A model generated the notes under the pieces. It had not been told where the DNA came from. It saw nothing but the letters and a program-made list of their open reading frames with translations, and searched no databases. A DNA stretch of 6,638 nucleotides, taken from positions 1 through 6,638 of the forward strand of contig JAGOCV010000233.1 of NCBI GenBank assembly GCA_017998575.1, in the 5' to 3' direction. Below, piece by piece: positions 1 to 5,471 of the stretch. The DNA is from Burkholderiaceae bacterium. GTDB taxonomy: Bacteria > Pseudomonadota > Gammaproteobacteria > Burkholderiales > Burkholderiaceae. The translations under genes were made by a program, and so were the position numbers. The stretch's first letter is position 1, and the number at the start of each line of letters is the position of its first letter.

Positions 1-1
1 G

Positions 2-298
2 TCCGTGCTGTTCGAGCGCGGCCAGTGGGCGATGCCGGGCACGGTGAGTTGGGCGTCGATCGTCTACAACGGCGTGGCGATCTTCGGCTTCACCCAGCCG
101 GCCTGGTTCTTCCTGGCGCGCGGCCTGCCGCCACTGGCCTCGTCGCTGTCGGTGATGTTCATCCCGGTGCTGGGTGTGTTCGCCGGCGCCCTCATGCTGG
201 GCGAGGTGCTGCACTGGCAGGACTGGACCGCTGTCGCGCTGATCGTGGTGGCCATCGCGTCGGTGCTGCTGCCGGCGCGGGCCAGGCCTGCGGCCTGA
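2..298 (+). CDS. DMT/EamA-family transporter, C-terminal fragment (5' end outside window)
   Basis: The frame is open from the left edge and ends with TGA at 296-298, leaving about 98 residues of a longer protein. Three hydrophobic stretches are visible: roughly IVYNGVAIFGFTQPAWFFLA, the segment around SLSVMFIPVLGVFAGALML, and WTAVALIVVAIASVLLP. The order 'P-V-L-G-V-F-A-G-A-x-x-L-G-E-x-L-x-W-x-x-W-x-G/A' is the usual end of the second EamA repeat in the drug/metabolite transporter superfamily, followed by a short Ala/Arg/Pro tail. The family exports or exchanges small metabolites across the inner membrane, and the substrate cannot be told from this fragment. The next gene starts 22 bases downstream on the same strand, so the two are probably co-transcribed. 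It is distinct in sequence from the complete EamA protein at 4417-5391. Family call is firm; specificity is unknown. Confidence 0.85.
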   Translation, partial: SVLFERGQWAMPGTVSWASIVYNGVAIFGFTQPAWFFLARGLPPLASSLSVMFIPVLGVFAGALMLGEVLHWQDWTAVALIVVAIASVLLPARARPAA

Positions 299-308
299 GC
301 CGCATTCC

Positions 309-314
309 AAGGAG
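309..314 (+). promoter_or_regulatory. Shine-Dalgarno sequence for the adenylate-forming enzyme
   Basis: AAGGAG lies six bases before the ATG at 321. It supports that start over any downstream methionine, and it lies in the 22-base gap after the upstream transporter stop, consistent with co-transcription. Confidence 0.8.
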
Positions 315-320
315 CACTGC

Positions 321-1703
321 ATGACGACCCCCGCCTACTCTGCCCGCATGCAATGGCCCCCCACAGGCGCGGCCGCCCCCGATCCGCTGGCGGGCTGGCC
401 GCACCAGATTCCGGCCGAGGTGGCCCAGACGCTGGCCGACATGCGCTTCGTCCACGCGCTGGAGCAAGGCCCGGCCGCGCAATGGCGGCGCTGGCAGGCC
501 CAGCGCCTGGGCGCCCTGGTGTCGTGGCTGCGCCAGTCGCCGGTGTGGCGCGACTGGCTGGCCCCGCTGCCGGCCGGGCCGGCCGCGTTGCCCGACCACA
601 TGCATGCGCTGCCCGTGATGCGGCGCACGGACTACCGCCGTTTCATCGAAAGCGCTCCCGTGCGCGTGCCGCCGGCCTTCGGTGCCATCGGCCACAAGGA
701 GACCTCGGGCTCGACCGGTCAGCCCGTGCGCTTTGCCTACACGGCGCTGGCGCGCCGCATGAACTTCGGCATCTACCACGCCGACCACGAGCGCCAGGGG
801 CGCGATCTGCGCGAGGACACGCTCGTGCTCACCGGCCACGACCGGCCGGTGGACGGCGGGCAGCACGTCACCGCCGGTGATCCGTGGCTGCACCCGGGCC
901 GGCAGATCTTCCGCCACTCGTATGCCCATGGCGTCGACGAGCACGCGCGCTGGCTGTGCGCACAGCGCGCGGCCCATCTGGTCACGTATCCGGCGCTGCT
1001 GTCGGGCATCCTGTCGTCGATCGAACGCCAGGGCCTGCAGCCGCCGCAGTTGCGCCAGGTGATCACCTTCGCCGAGACAGCCGACGCCGTCCTGCGCGAG
1101 CGCGTGCGGCGCCTGCTGGGCGCGCGCGTGGTCGATCGCTATTCGTGCGAGGAACTCGGTCCCATCGCCTTTCAGTGCCCCGTGAGCGACGACCACCAGC
1201 ACGTGGCCGTATGCAACGTGATCGCCGAAGTGGTGGATGCGGACGGCCGCCCGTTGCCGCACGGCCAGCAGGGCAGCGTGCTCGTCACCGGCCTGCACCA
1301 GTGGGCCAGCCCGGCGCTGCGCTACGAGCTGGGCGACGTCGCTACGCTGCTGGCGCACTGCCCCGCCTGTGGCGCGCAGGTGCCCACGTTCACGCGCCTG
1401 CTCGGCCGGCGGCGCGTGCTGGTCGAGAGGGCCAGCGGCGAGCTGATGTACGTGCGCATCCTTGCGGGCGACTGGCTGCAGGCCGCGCCCGTGCTGCGCG
1501 AATGGCGCGTGGCGCAGACGGCACGATTCGCCTTTGACGTGGAACTGGCCGCCAGCCGCGCGCTGCACGCGCACGAGCAGGCGGCGCTACAGGCGCTGCT
1601 GGCCGAGCGCATCGGCCCCGAATTCACCTTCGCGCTGCGCGAGGTGGCGCAGGTGAACTGGCCGCCCGGGCGCAAGAAGCAGGAGATCGTGACGCTGGGC
1701 TGA
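321..1703 (+). CDS. PaaK/CapK-type adenylate-forming enzyme (phenylacetate-CoA ligase-like), substrate unknown
   Basis: 460 residues, close to the usual 430-470 of PaaK-like enzymes, which activate a carboxylic acid with ATP to an acyl-adenylate and usually pass it to CoA or another thiol. Visible motifs: the phosphate-binding loop KETSGSTGQP (residues 126-135); the aromatic/acidic segment RYSCEELG (273-280), corresponding to the adenine-site motif; LRYELGD (333-339), whose Asp would bind the ribose; CPACG (347-351), matching the 'CxCG' turn of PaaK; and a C-terminal GRKKQEIV (450-457) that could supply the catalytic lysine. The hinge usually written GRxDD reads GRRR (362-365) here. No signal peptide or membrane segment is seen. 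No carrier protein, thioesterase or aromatic catabolic gene lies nearby, so phenylacetate as substrate should not be assumed. The start is supported by AAGGAG. It converges on the VOC gene with 20 bases between stops and no hairpin. Superfamily is secure; reaction is inferred. Confidence 0.85.
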   Translation: MTTPAYSARMQWPPTGAAAPDPLAGWPHQIPAEVAQTLADMRFVHALEQGPAAQWRRWQAQRLGALVSWLRQSPVWRDWLAPLPAGPAALPDHMHALPVMRRTDYRRFIESAPVRVPPAFGAIGHKETSGSTGQPVRFAYTALARRMNFGIYHADHERQGRDLREDTLVLTGHDRPVDGGQHVTAGDPWLHPGRQIFRHSYAHGVDEHARWLCAQRAAHLVTYPALLSGILSSIERQGLQPPQLRQVITFAETADAVLRERVRRLLGARVVDRYSCEELGPIAFQCPVSDDHQHVAVCNVIAEVVDADGRPLPHGQQGSVLVTGLHQWASPALRYELGDVATLLAHCPACGAQVPTFTRLLGRRRVLVERASGELMYVRILAGDWLQAAPVLREWRVAQTARFAFDVELAASRALHAHEQAALQALLAERIGPEFTFALREVAQVNWPPGRKKQEIVTLG

Positions 1704-1723
1704 GCCCCGACGCCACAGCCCGC

Positions 1724-2152
1724 TCAGAACGTCACGACCACCGATTCGACGTTCTGCTTCGCCTCGCCGTGGTAGACGGCCTCGATGTTGTTGCCGTCGG
1801 GATCGATCACGAAGGCGCCGTAGTAGCCCGGGTGGTATTTGCGCTCGCCGGGCGCGCCGTTGTCCTTGCCGCCGGCGGCCAGCGCCTCGCGGTGGAAGGC
1901 ATCGATCATCGCGCGGTCCTTCGCCTGGAAGGCCAGATGGTGCCGACCCGTGAGCTGGCCAGCCGCGGCCTCGCTGGTGGCGGTGGAGATGAACAGTTCG
2001 TCGGCCCACAGGTAGTCGTCGCCCGAGCCGCCCAGCGGAATGCCCAGCACCTTGAACACCGCCTCGTAGAAGCGGCGGCTGGCGGGCAGGTCGCGCACGA
2101 CGAGCTGCAGGTGGTCGATCAGGCGGCCGCGGTGCAGTTGCTGGGTTTCCAT
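1724..2152 (-). CDS. VOC-superfamily (glyoxalase/bleomycin-resistance fold) protein
   Basis: 142 residues, the normal size for a single-module vicinal oxygen chelate protein with two beta-alpha-beta-beta-beta repeats. Repeat one begins LIDHLQLVVRDLPASRRFYEAV (about 11-32); repeat two begins near RHHLAFQAKDRAMIDAFHREA (70-90) and ends DPDGNNIEAVYH (117-128). Candidate metal ligands are His14, His71 or His72, and Glu124, the standard positions in this superfamily. Members include glyoxalase I, dioxygenases and antibiotic-binding proteins; nothing here decides among them, and the 'YYGAFVIDPDGNNIEAVYHG' ending is that of the many uncharacterised lactoylglutathione-lyase-like proteins. The start is backed by GGAG seven bases upstream. 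It lies 115 bases beyond the glycosylase stop on the same strand, so it could be read through or use its own promoter. On its strand a weak TAACAT box occurs at 2215-2210, with only a poor -35 match (TTACCG, 19-base spacing). Confidence 0.88.
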   Translation of the reverse strand: METQQLHRGRLIDHLQLVVRDLPASRRFYEAVFKVLGIPLGGSGDDYLWADELFISTATSEAAAGQLTGRHHLAFQAKDRAMIDAFHREALAAGGKDNGAPGERKYHPGYYGAFVIDPDGNNIEAVYHGEAKQNVESVVVTF

Positions 2153-2159
2153 GCGTGTT

Positions 2160-2163
2160 CTCC
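2160..2163 (-). promoter_or_regulatory. Shine-Dalgarno core for the VOC gene
   Basis: On the minus strand GGAG is followed by seven bases and then the ATG at 2152-2150. It fixes the start of the VOC protein and is one of three clear ribosome-binding sites in the window. Confidence 0.65.
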
Positions 2164-2267
2164 GGTGGACATGAAGTGAGGGCGCACGACCGTGGCCCGG
2201 GGAACGGCCATGTTAGGACGCATGCGCCGACGCGCGGTAACCGGACGCGACAGCCGCCGCAGCGGGA

Positions 2268-3134
2268 TCAGCGGCCGCTGCCGTTCGCATCCATCAGCGA
2301 CATGGCCAGGCACAGGTCGGCCCAGGCCTTGGCCTTGTCGGGCAGGTTGCGCAGCAGGTAGGCCGGGTGGTAGGTGACGATCACCGGCACGCCCTGGTAC
2401 TGGTGCGGGCGGCCGCGCAAGCGGCCGATGGGCTCCTGCGTGCGCAGCAGCGACTGCACGGCGAAGCGGCCCATGGCCAGAATCACGCGCGGCTGCACCA
2501 GCTCGACCTGGCGCATGAGGTAGGGCTCGCACTGGGCCACTTCCTCCGGCTCGGGGTTGCGGTTGCCGGGCGGGCGGCACTTGAGCACGTTGGCGATGAA
2601 GACGTTGCGCTCGCGCGCCAGGCCCATGGCGCGCAGCATGTTGTCGAGCAGCCGGCCGGCCTGGCCGACGAAGGGCTCGCCCTGCAGGTCTTCGTTCTCG
2701 CCCGGGGCCTCGCCGATGATCATCCAGTCGGCACGCGGCGCGGCGCCCGGCAGCGCGGGCGGCTGGCCGACGCCGAACACGGTGTTGCGGCGGCGCTCGC
2801 ACAGCTTGCAGGCGGTGCAGCCGGCCACGGCGGCTTCGAGCGCGGGCCAGCTCATGTTCTCGATGCCCGTGGGGCGCCTGGCCTCGGTGGCCGCACGCAC
2901 GGGCACCGGCGCGATGGGAGCGGACACAGGCCCGGGCGTGCGCATGGCCGGGGCCGGCGCGGCCAGCGGGTGTGCCACGGGGGGCTCGACCATGGCCGCG
3001 GCCGGGGCCGGGACCGTCACGGGTTCGGGTTGCGGTGCGGCGTCGGGTGCCGGCCGCGCCACGCGCGGCTGCCACACGCGCACGCCCATCTCGGCGAGCA
3101 TGGCGCGCTGGCGGTCGTCGAGTTCGAGGCTCAT
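2268..3134 (-). CDS. Family 4 (Fe-S) uracil-DNA glycosylase with psi-like N-terminal extension
   Basis: 288 residues. The catalytic domain, about 95-280, is a family 4 uracil-DNA glycosylase, which removes uracil from DNA to begin base excision repair. Motif A is GEAPGENEDLQGEPFVGQAG (141-160); the motif B region is HPAYLLRN (256-263), with His256 at the active site. Four cysteines fit the 4Fe-4S cluster: Cys106 and Cys109 (CTAC), Cys186 (KCRPPGNRNP) and Cys202 (QCEPYL). The 16-residue step from 186 to 202 equals the one I recall for the Thermus enzyme (86 to 102). Cys112 is an extra nearby cysteine. Typical family members are about 200 residues; the excess is an N-terminal helix-like segment (1-24) plus a Pro/Ala-rich linker (about 25-88). 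Some annotations call this family 'SPO1 DNA polymerase-related'. It follows rimI by 48 bases, probably in the same operon. No clear Shine-Dalgarno precedes the ATG, so the exact start is less certain than the domain. Confidence 0.93.
   Translation of the reverse strand: MSLELDDRQRAMLAEMGVRVWQPRVARPAPDAAPQPEPVTVPAPAAAMVEPPVAHPLAAPAPAMRTPGPVSAPIAPVPVRAATEARRPTGIENMSWPALEAAVAGCTACKLCERRRNTVFGVGQPPALPGAAPRADWMIIGEAPGENEDLQGEPFVGQAGRLLDNMLRAMGLARERNVFIANVLKCRPPGNRNPEPEEVAQCEPYLMRQVELVQPRVILAMGRFAVQSLLRTQEPIGRLRGRPHQYQGVPVIVTYHPAYLLRNLPDKAKAWADLCLAMSLMDANGSGR
3051..3134 (-). other. HolD (psi)-like N-terminal peptide within the uracil-DNA glycosylase
   Basis: Residues 1-28 of the glycosylase. The core LAEMGVRVWQPR (13-24) lines up without gaps with LQQLGITQWSLR, which I recall from the N-terminus of E. 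coli HolD: Leu13, Gly17, an aliphatic residue at 18, Trp21 and Arg24 agree. In HolD this conserved, otherwise flexible segment contacts the collar of the clamp-loader ATPases. A long disordered-looking linker follows here, as expected for a tethering peptide. The resemblance is seen; the shared function is inference from one short alignment plus gene order. Confidence 0.45.
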
Positions 3135-3182
3135 GGGATCGTGGGTTTTCTGTCGTGGAGTCGCCGTGCGAGCGCCGGCCGC

Positions 3183-3650
3183 TCACAGGCGCCGGCTCAT
3201 GACCACCGCGTGCTCGCGATGGCCCTCGCCGGCCGGATAGTAGTTGCGCCGCTCGCCCACGCGCCGGAAGCCGTTGGCCTCGTAGACCGACAGCGCGCGC
3301 GTGTTGCTCACGCGCACTTCGAGCCACAGCCACTGCGCGCCCTGGCGGCGCGACCAAGTGGCCAGCGCGTCCAGCATGAGCTGGGCCCAGCCCTGGCGCT
3401 GGTAATCGGGGGCGACGGTGATGTTGAGCAGGTGGACTTCGTCCACGCCTTTCATGGCGACGAAGTAGCCCAGCAGCGTGTCTCCGGCCATGAGCAGCTG
3501 CGCCTCGTAGCCGGCCTCGAGGGAGTCGGTGAAGTTGCCGCGCGACCACGGGAACGGATAGGCCGCCTGCTCGATGGCCAGCAACGCGTCCAGCCGCGCG
3601 GGCGTGAGCGGCTCGAAGCGGGCTTCCAGGGGTTGCAGGATGGCGTTCAT
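3183..3650 (-). CDS. rimI: RimI-type N-alpha-acetyltransferase (ribosomal protein bS18 alanine acetyltransferase)
   Basis: 155 residues from the ATG at 3650-3648, the usual RimI length, with a GNAT fold. RimI uses acetyl-CoA to acetylate the N-terminal alanine of ribosomal protein S18, in the cytoplasm. Seen: the N-terminal AYPFPWSRGNF segment (31-41) typical of RimI; beta-strand LLNITVAPDYQRQGWA with the acetyl-CoA pyrophosphate loop QRQGWA (84-89); LEVRVSNTRALSVYEANGF (110-128) with candidate catalytic Glu111 and Tyr123. Their 12-residue spacing equals Glu103/Tyr115 of Salmonella RimI. The C-terminal RRNYYPAGEGHREHAVVMSRRL is also characteristic. A GTG 18 bases upstream could add six residues (MPPPPT), but neither start has a clear Shine-Dalgarno sequence and the ATG gives the more family-like end. 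It lies 35 bases after tsaB, a pairing common in proteobacteria. Confidence 0.92.
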   Translation of the reverse strand: MNAILQPLEARFEPLTPARLDALLAIEQAAYPFPWSRGNFTDSLEAGYEAQLLMAGDTLLGYFVAMKGVDEVHLLNITVAPDYQRQGWAQLMLDALATWSRRQGAQWLWLEVRVSNTRALSVYEANGFRRVGERRNYYPAGEGHREHAVVMSRRL

Positions 3651-3685
3651 CGTGGGCGGTGGTGGCACGCGGACTCGGCGCGCCG

Positions 3686-4420
3686 TCAGCGCGGCGCCGC
3701 AGCGGCGGTGGCGCGCGCGGCTTCGCGCTCGGCCGTGGTCTGCGCCACTTTATCCCGGATGTAGGCCGGCATGGCCTGCTCGGCCGGCACGGCTTCGCCG
3801 CGCGCCAGCAGCACGGGCGCCAGCCGCAGCATGGCAGCGGCCGTCGGCAGGGCCGGCAGCCGCACCGCGCTGGCGTGCGCGGGCGCCAGCCGCGCTCCGT
3901 AGGGGGCATCGGCGTTGCCGGCGATGACCCAGCCCTCGGGCACCTGTACGGCCTCGGGCGAGTGCAGCAGAGGCGCTGCGACGGCGCCGCCGGCCTCGAA
4001 GGCGGCGAGGTCGTGCGCGGCGGCATAGACCTCGTCCATGCGCGCGTCGATCACGGCCACCACGCGCTGCACGCCGTGGCGCGCGCGGGCTTCCTCGGCC
4101 ACGGCCAGCAGGGTGTCGACGGGCAGCAGCTTCACGCCCGCGCCGAAGCCCAGCCCCTGCGCGACGGCACATGCGGTGCGCAGGCCCGTGAACGAACCCG
4201 GCCCGCGCCCGAAGGCGATGGCGTCGAGGTCGGCCAGCGCAAGCCCCGCTTCGCGCAGCAACGACTGCACCGTGGGGATGAGCGCGGAAGACGCCTGCGC
4301 GCCGCCCTCGCCGCTGTGCTCCCACACGCGCGTGCCGTCGCCCACGGCCACCGACATCTGCGAGGTGCTGGTGTCGATGGCCAGCAGGCGCAGCGGTCGT
4401 TTCGGTGCGGTGGCGCTCAT
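3686..4420 (-). CDS. tsaB: tRNA threonylcarbamoyladenosine biosynthesis protein TsaB
   Basis: 244 residues. TsaB (YeaZ) is an ASKHA-fold scaffold that pairs with TsaD and TsaE to transfer the threonylcarbamoyl group to A37 of ANN-decoding tRNAs; it is usually essential. Seen: phosphate-1-like strand LLAIDTSTS (12-20); the hallmark GRGPGSFTGLRT (71-82) followed by AQGLGFG, the dimer-forming helix region; DARMDEVYAA (125-134); and PAYIRDKVAQTT (228-239), the conserved end. It lacks the metal-binding histidines of TsaD, as expected for TsaB. The start is fixed by a full AGGAGG seven bases upstream and by the alignment of LLAIDTSTS near the N-terminus; the open frame continues much further upstream, but only as overlap with the transporter. 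Its ATG overlaps the transporter TGA as ATGA, suggesting translational coupling. rimI follows. Confidence 0.95.
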   Translation of the reverse strand: MSATAPKRPLRLLAIDTSTSQMSVAVGDGTRVWEHSGEGGAQASSALIPTVQSLLREAGLALADLDAIAFGRGPGSFTGLRTACAVAQGLGFGAGVKLLPVDTLLAVAEEARARHGVQRVVAVIDARMDEVYAAAHDLAAFEAGGAVAAPLLHSPEAVQVPEGWVIAGNADAPYGARLAPAHASAVRLPALPTAAAMLRLAPVLLARGEAVPAEQAMPAYIRDKVAQTTAEREAARATAAAAPR

Positions 4421-5391
4421 CGGACGGCCTCCTGCGCCGCTGCCGGAACGGGCGCGGGCGCCGCGCGAGCCGACAGCACGCCCAGTACGATGCCGGCGGT
4501 GGCCAGCGCGAGGCCGGCCAGCAGATTCCAGTACAGCGGCTCGCCCAGCAGCGCCACGGCGCCCAGCGCCGACAGCACGGGCACCGAGGCCGTCACCATG
4601 GTGGAACGCACCGGCCCCCAGTACTGCACCATCAGCGTGAAGCTGATGCCCGACACCACCACCGACAGCACACCCTGAAGCACCATCTGCGTGACGATCT
4701 CCGGCCACGGCGCCACCGCCAGGCCGCTGGCGACCGCGCCGGTGAACGCCAGCAGCGCATAGACCGGCACGTAGGTGGCCGCCATGAAGGCCACCACGCC
4801 GATGGTCGCGTGCACGGCGTCAAGGCGGTGGCGACGAACCAGCACGGTGTAGCAGCCCCAGTTGAGCGCCGCCCCCATGAACAGCAGGTCACCGATCCAC
4901 ACGCGCCCGCCCTCGCCCGAGAACGCCAGCCACAGGCTGGGGCCGCCCACCATCAGGTCGCCGGCCACGATCAACGCCAGGCCCGCCGCGCGCAGCGGCG
5001 TGATGCGGTCACCCAGAAAGAACGCCGCCAGCAGCGTGGTCCACAGCGGCAGGCTGCCCGGCATCAGCACCGCACCATGCGCAGCGGGCGCGAGGAAGAA
5101 CGCCGAGTAGGCCGCCAGCGAATACAGCAGGCCGGCGGTCAGCCCAACACCCACCGTCAGGCCCAGCGGCAGCGGCGAGACACCGAGGCTGCCGCGCAGG
5201 CCGTGGCGGCGCAGCAGCCACGCGCCCCAGGGCAGCAGCACCAGGCCCGCGCCCACGAAGCGCAGGAAGGCGATGTCGAACGGGGTGAGCGTGTACCGGG
5301 CCGAGGCGCGCGCCGAGATGACGAAACCCGTCCAGACGGCCACGGTGACGACCGCCGCCAGCAGGCCGGCGGCGCGGGGAGAAAGACGCAT
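4417..5391 (-). CDS. DMT-superfamily EamA transporter (10 predicted membrane segments)
   Basis: 324 residues, slightly above the usual 290-310 because of a short Ala/Pro-rich cytoplasmic tail (308-324). Two EamA repeats are visible, each of five hydrophobic segments: about 9-28, 38-58, 77-97, 103-125, 134-148, then 165-185, 194-216, 230-255, 263-283, 287-307. Repeat one carries FLRFVGAGLVLLPW and the 'AAYSAFFLAPAAHGAVLMPGSLPLWT' pattern; repeat two ends VPVLSALGAVALLGEPLYW, typical of the family. It is an inner-membrane metabolite exporter or exchanger of unknown substrate. The ATG has no Shine-Dalgarno; instead a GATAAT box lies six bases upstream in a palindrome, suggesting a leaderless message. 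It is first in the minus-strand gene series, overlaps tsaB by ATGA, and is divergent from dacB. Confidence 0.92.
   Translation of the reverse strand: MRLSPRAAGLLAAVVTVAVWTGFVISARASARYTLTPFDIAFLRFVGAGLVLLPWGAWLLRRHGLRGSLGVSPLPLGLTVGVGLTAGLLYSLAAYSAFFLAPAAHGAVLMPGSLPLWTTLLAAFFLGDRITPLRAAGLALIVAGDLMVGGPSLWLAFSGEGGRVWIGDLLFMGAALNWGCYTVLVRRHRLDAVHATIGVVAFMAATYVPVYALLAFTGAVASGLAVAPWPEIVTQMVLQGVLSVVVSGISFTLMVQYWGPVRSTMVTASVPVLSALGAVALLGEPLYWNLLAGLALATAGIVLGVLSARAAPAPVPAAAQEAVR
4428..4433 (-). promoter_or_regulatory. Strong Shine-Dalgarno sequence of tsaB inside the EamA gene end
   Basis: A perfect AGGAGG on the minus strand sits seven bases before the tsaB ATG at 4420, within the last codons of the EamA gene (which encode its final Gln-Glu-Ala-Val-Arg). 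It decides the tsaB start among several in-frame alternatives and would favour re-initiation after the transporter stop. Confidence 0.85.
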
Positions 5392-5408
5392 CGCGGGATT
5401 ATCCCGCG
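5392..5408 (-). promoter_or_regulatory. Putative -10 element in a perfect 17-bp palindrome before the EamA-tsaB operon
   Basis: On the minus strand the sequence is CGCGGGATAATCCCGCG, with eight-base arms and one central base, touching the ATG at 5391. It contains GATAAT (5403-5398), five of six matches to TATAAT, ending six bases before the start codon. No convincing -35 hexamer is visible 16-18 bases further upstream. It could be a promoter giving a leaderless transcript, an operator, or both. The sequence is seen; its role is inferred. Confidence 0.45.
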
Positions 5409-5413
5409 CCCCG

Positions 5414-5449
5414 GCGGACCACGCCGGCGCAGGATGCGGACCGCGCCGG
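5414..5449. repeat. Imperfect 14-bp direct repeat at 22-bp pitch in the divergent intergenic region
   Basis: GCGGACCACGCCGG (5414-5427) and GCGGACCGCGCCGG (5436-5449) differ at one position. Their starts are 22 bases apart, about two helical turns, between the two divergent start sites. The first copy also lies in a short inverted repeat (CCGGCG, 5 bases, CGCCGG, 5411-5427). It could be a tandem protein-binding site or a GC-rich coincidence. Confidence 0.3.
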
Positions 5450-5456
5450 GTCGGCC

Positions 5457-5466
5457 GGGATAATCC
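5457..5466 (+). promoter_or_regulatory. Putative -10 element for dacB (leaderless transcript)
   Basis: GGGATAATCC on the plus strand contains GATAAT (5459-5464), seven bases before the dacB ATG at 5472. Transcription normally begins about 6-8 bases after a -10 box, so the message would start at or within a base or two of the start codon. No Shine-Dalgarno is present. It is the same ten bases found before the divergent EamA gene, which raises confidence; the -35 region is poor. Confidence 0.45.
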
Positions 5467-5471
5467 GGCGC

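Noticed and set aside
192..1574. 460-codon open frame on the minus strand opposite the PaaK-like gene
   Set aside because: It is rich in Arg, Ala, Gly, His and Gln with no family motif, lies antisense to a gene with clear motifs and a ribosome-binding site, and is what GC-biased codon use produces. The equal length to the real gene is coincidence.
1704..1723. Possible bidirectional terminator between the convergent PaaK-like and VOC genes
   Set aside because: The 20-base gap has no inverted repeat or T-run.
2153..2267. Possible small gene or RNA in the 115-bp gap between the glycosylase and VOC genes
   Set aside because: No short frame with a credible ribosome site and no stable hairpin was seen; only a weak TAACAT promoter candidate for the VOC gene.
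2269..2280. Perfect 12-bp palindrome CAGCGGCCGCTG over the glycosylase stop, considered as a terminator
   Set aside because: It has no loop and no following T-run, and self-complementary GC words of this kind are common at this base composition.
3651..3668. GTG start for RimI adding six residues
   Set aside because: No Shine-Dalgarno and an unusual MPPPPT start; the ATG at 3650 gives the standard length. It cannot be fully excluded.
2367..3764. 465-codon plus-strand open frame opposite the glycosylase and rimI
   Set aside because: Composition is that of an antisense shadow (His, Gly, Arg, Ala rich), no ribosome-binding site or motif is visible, and both opposing genes are well supported.
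2119..4026. 635-codon minus-strand open frame spanning tsaB, rimI and glycosylase sequence
   Set aside because: It is a frame-shifted reading of three recognisable genes on the same strand, with low-complexity Arg/Pro/Ala composition and no domain.
4421..4708. 96-residue N-terminal extension of TsaB
   Set aside because: The extension lies wholly within the EamA gene in another frame, has Gly/Arg/His-rich composition, and the ATG at 4420 has a perfect AGGAGG and the family-like N-terminus.
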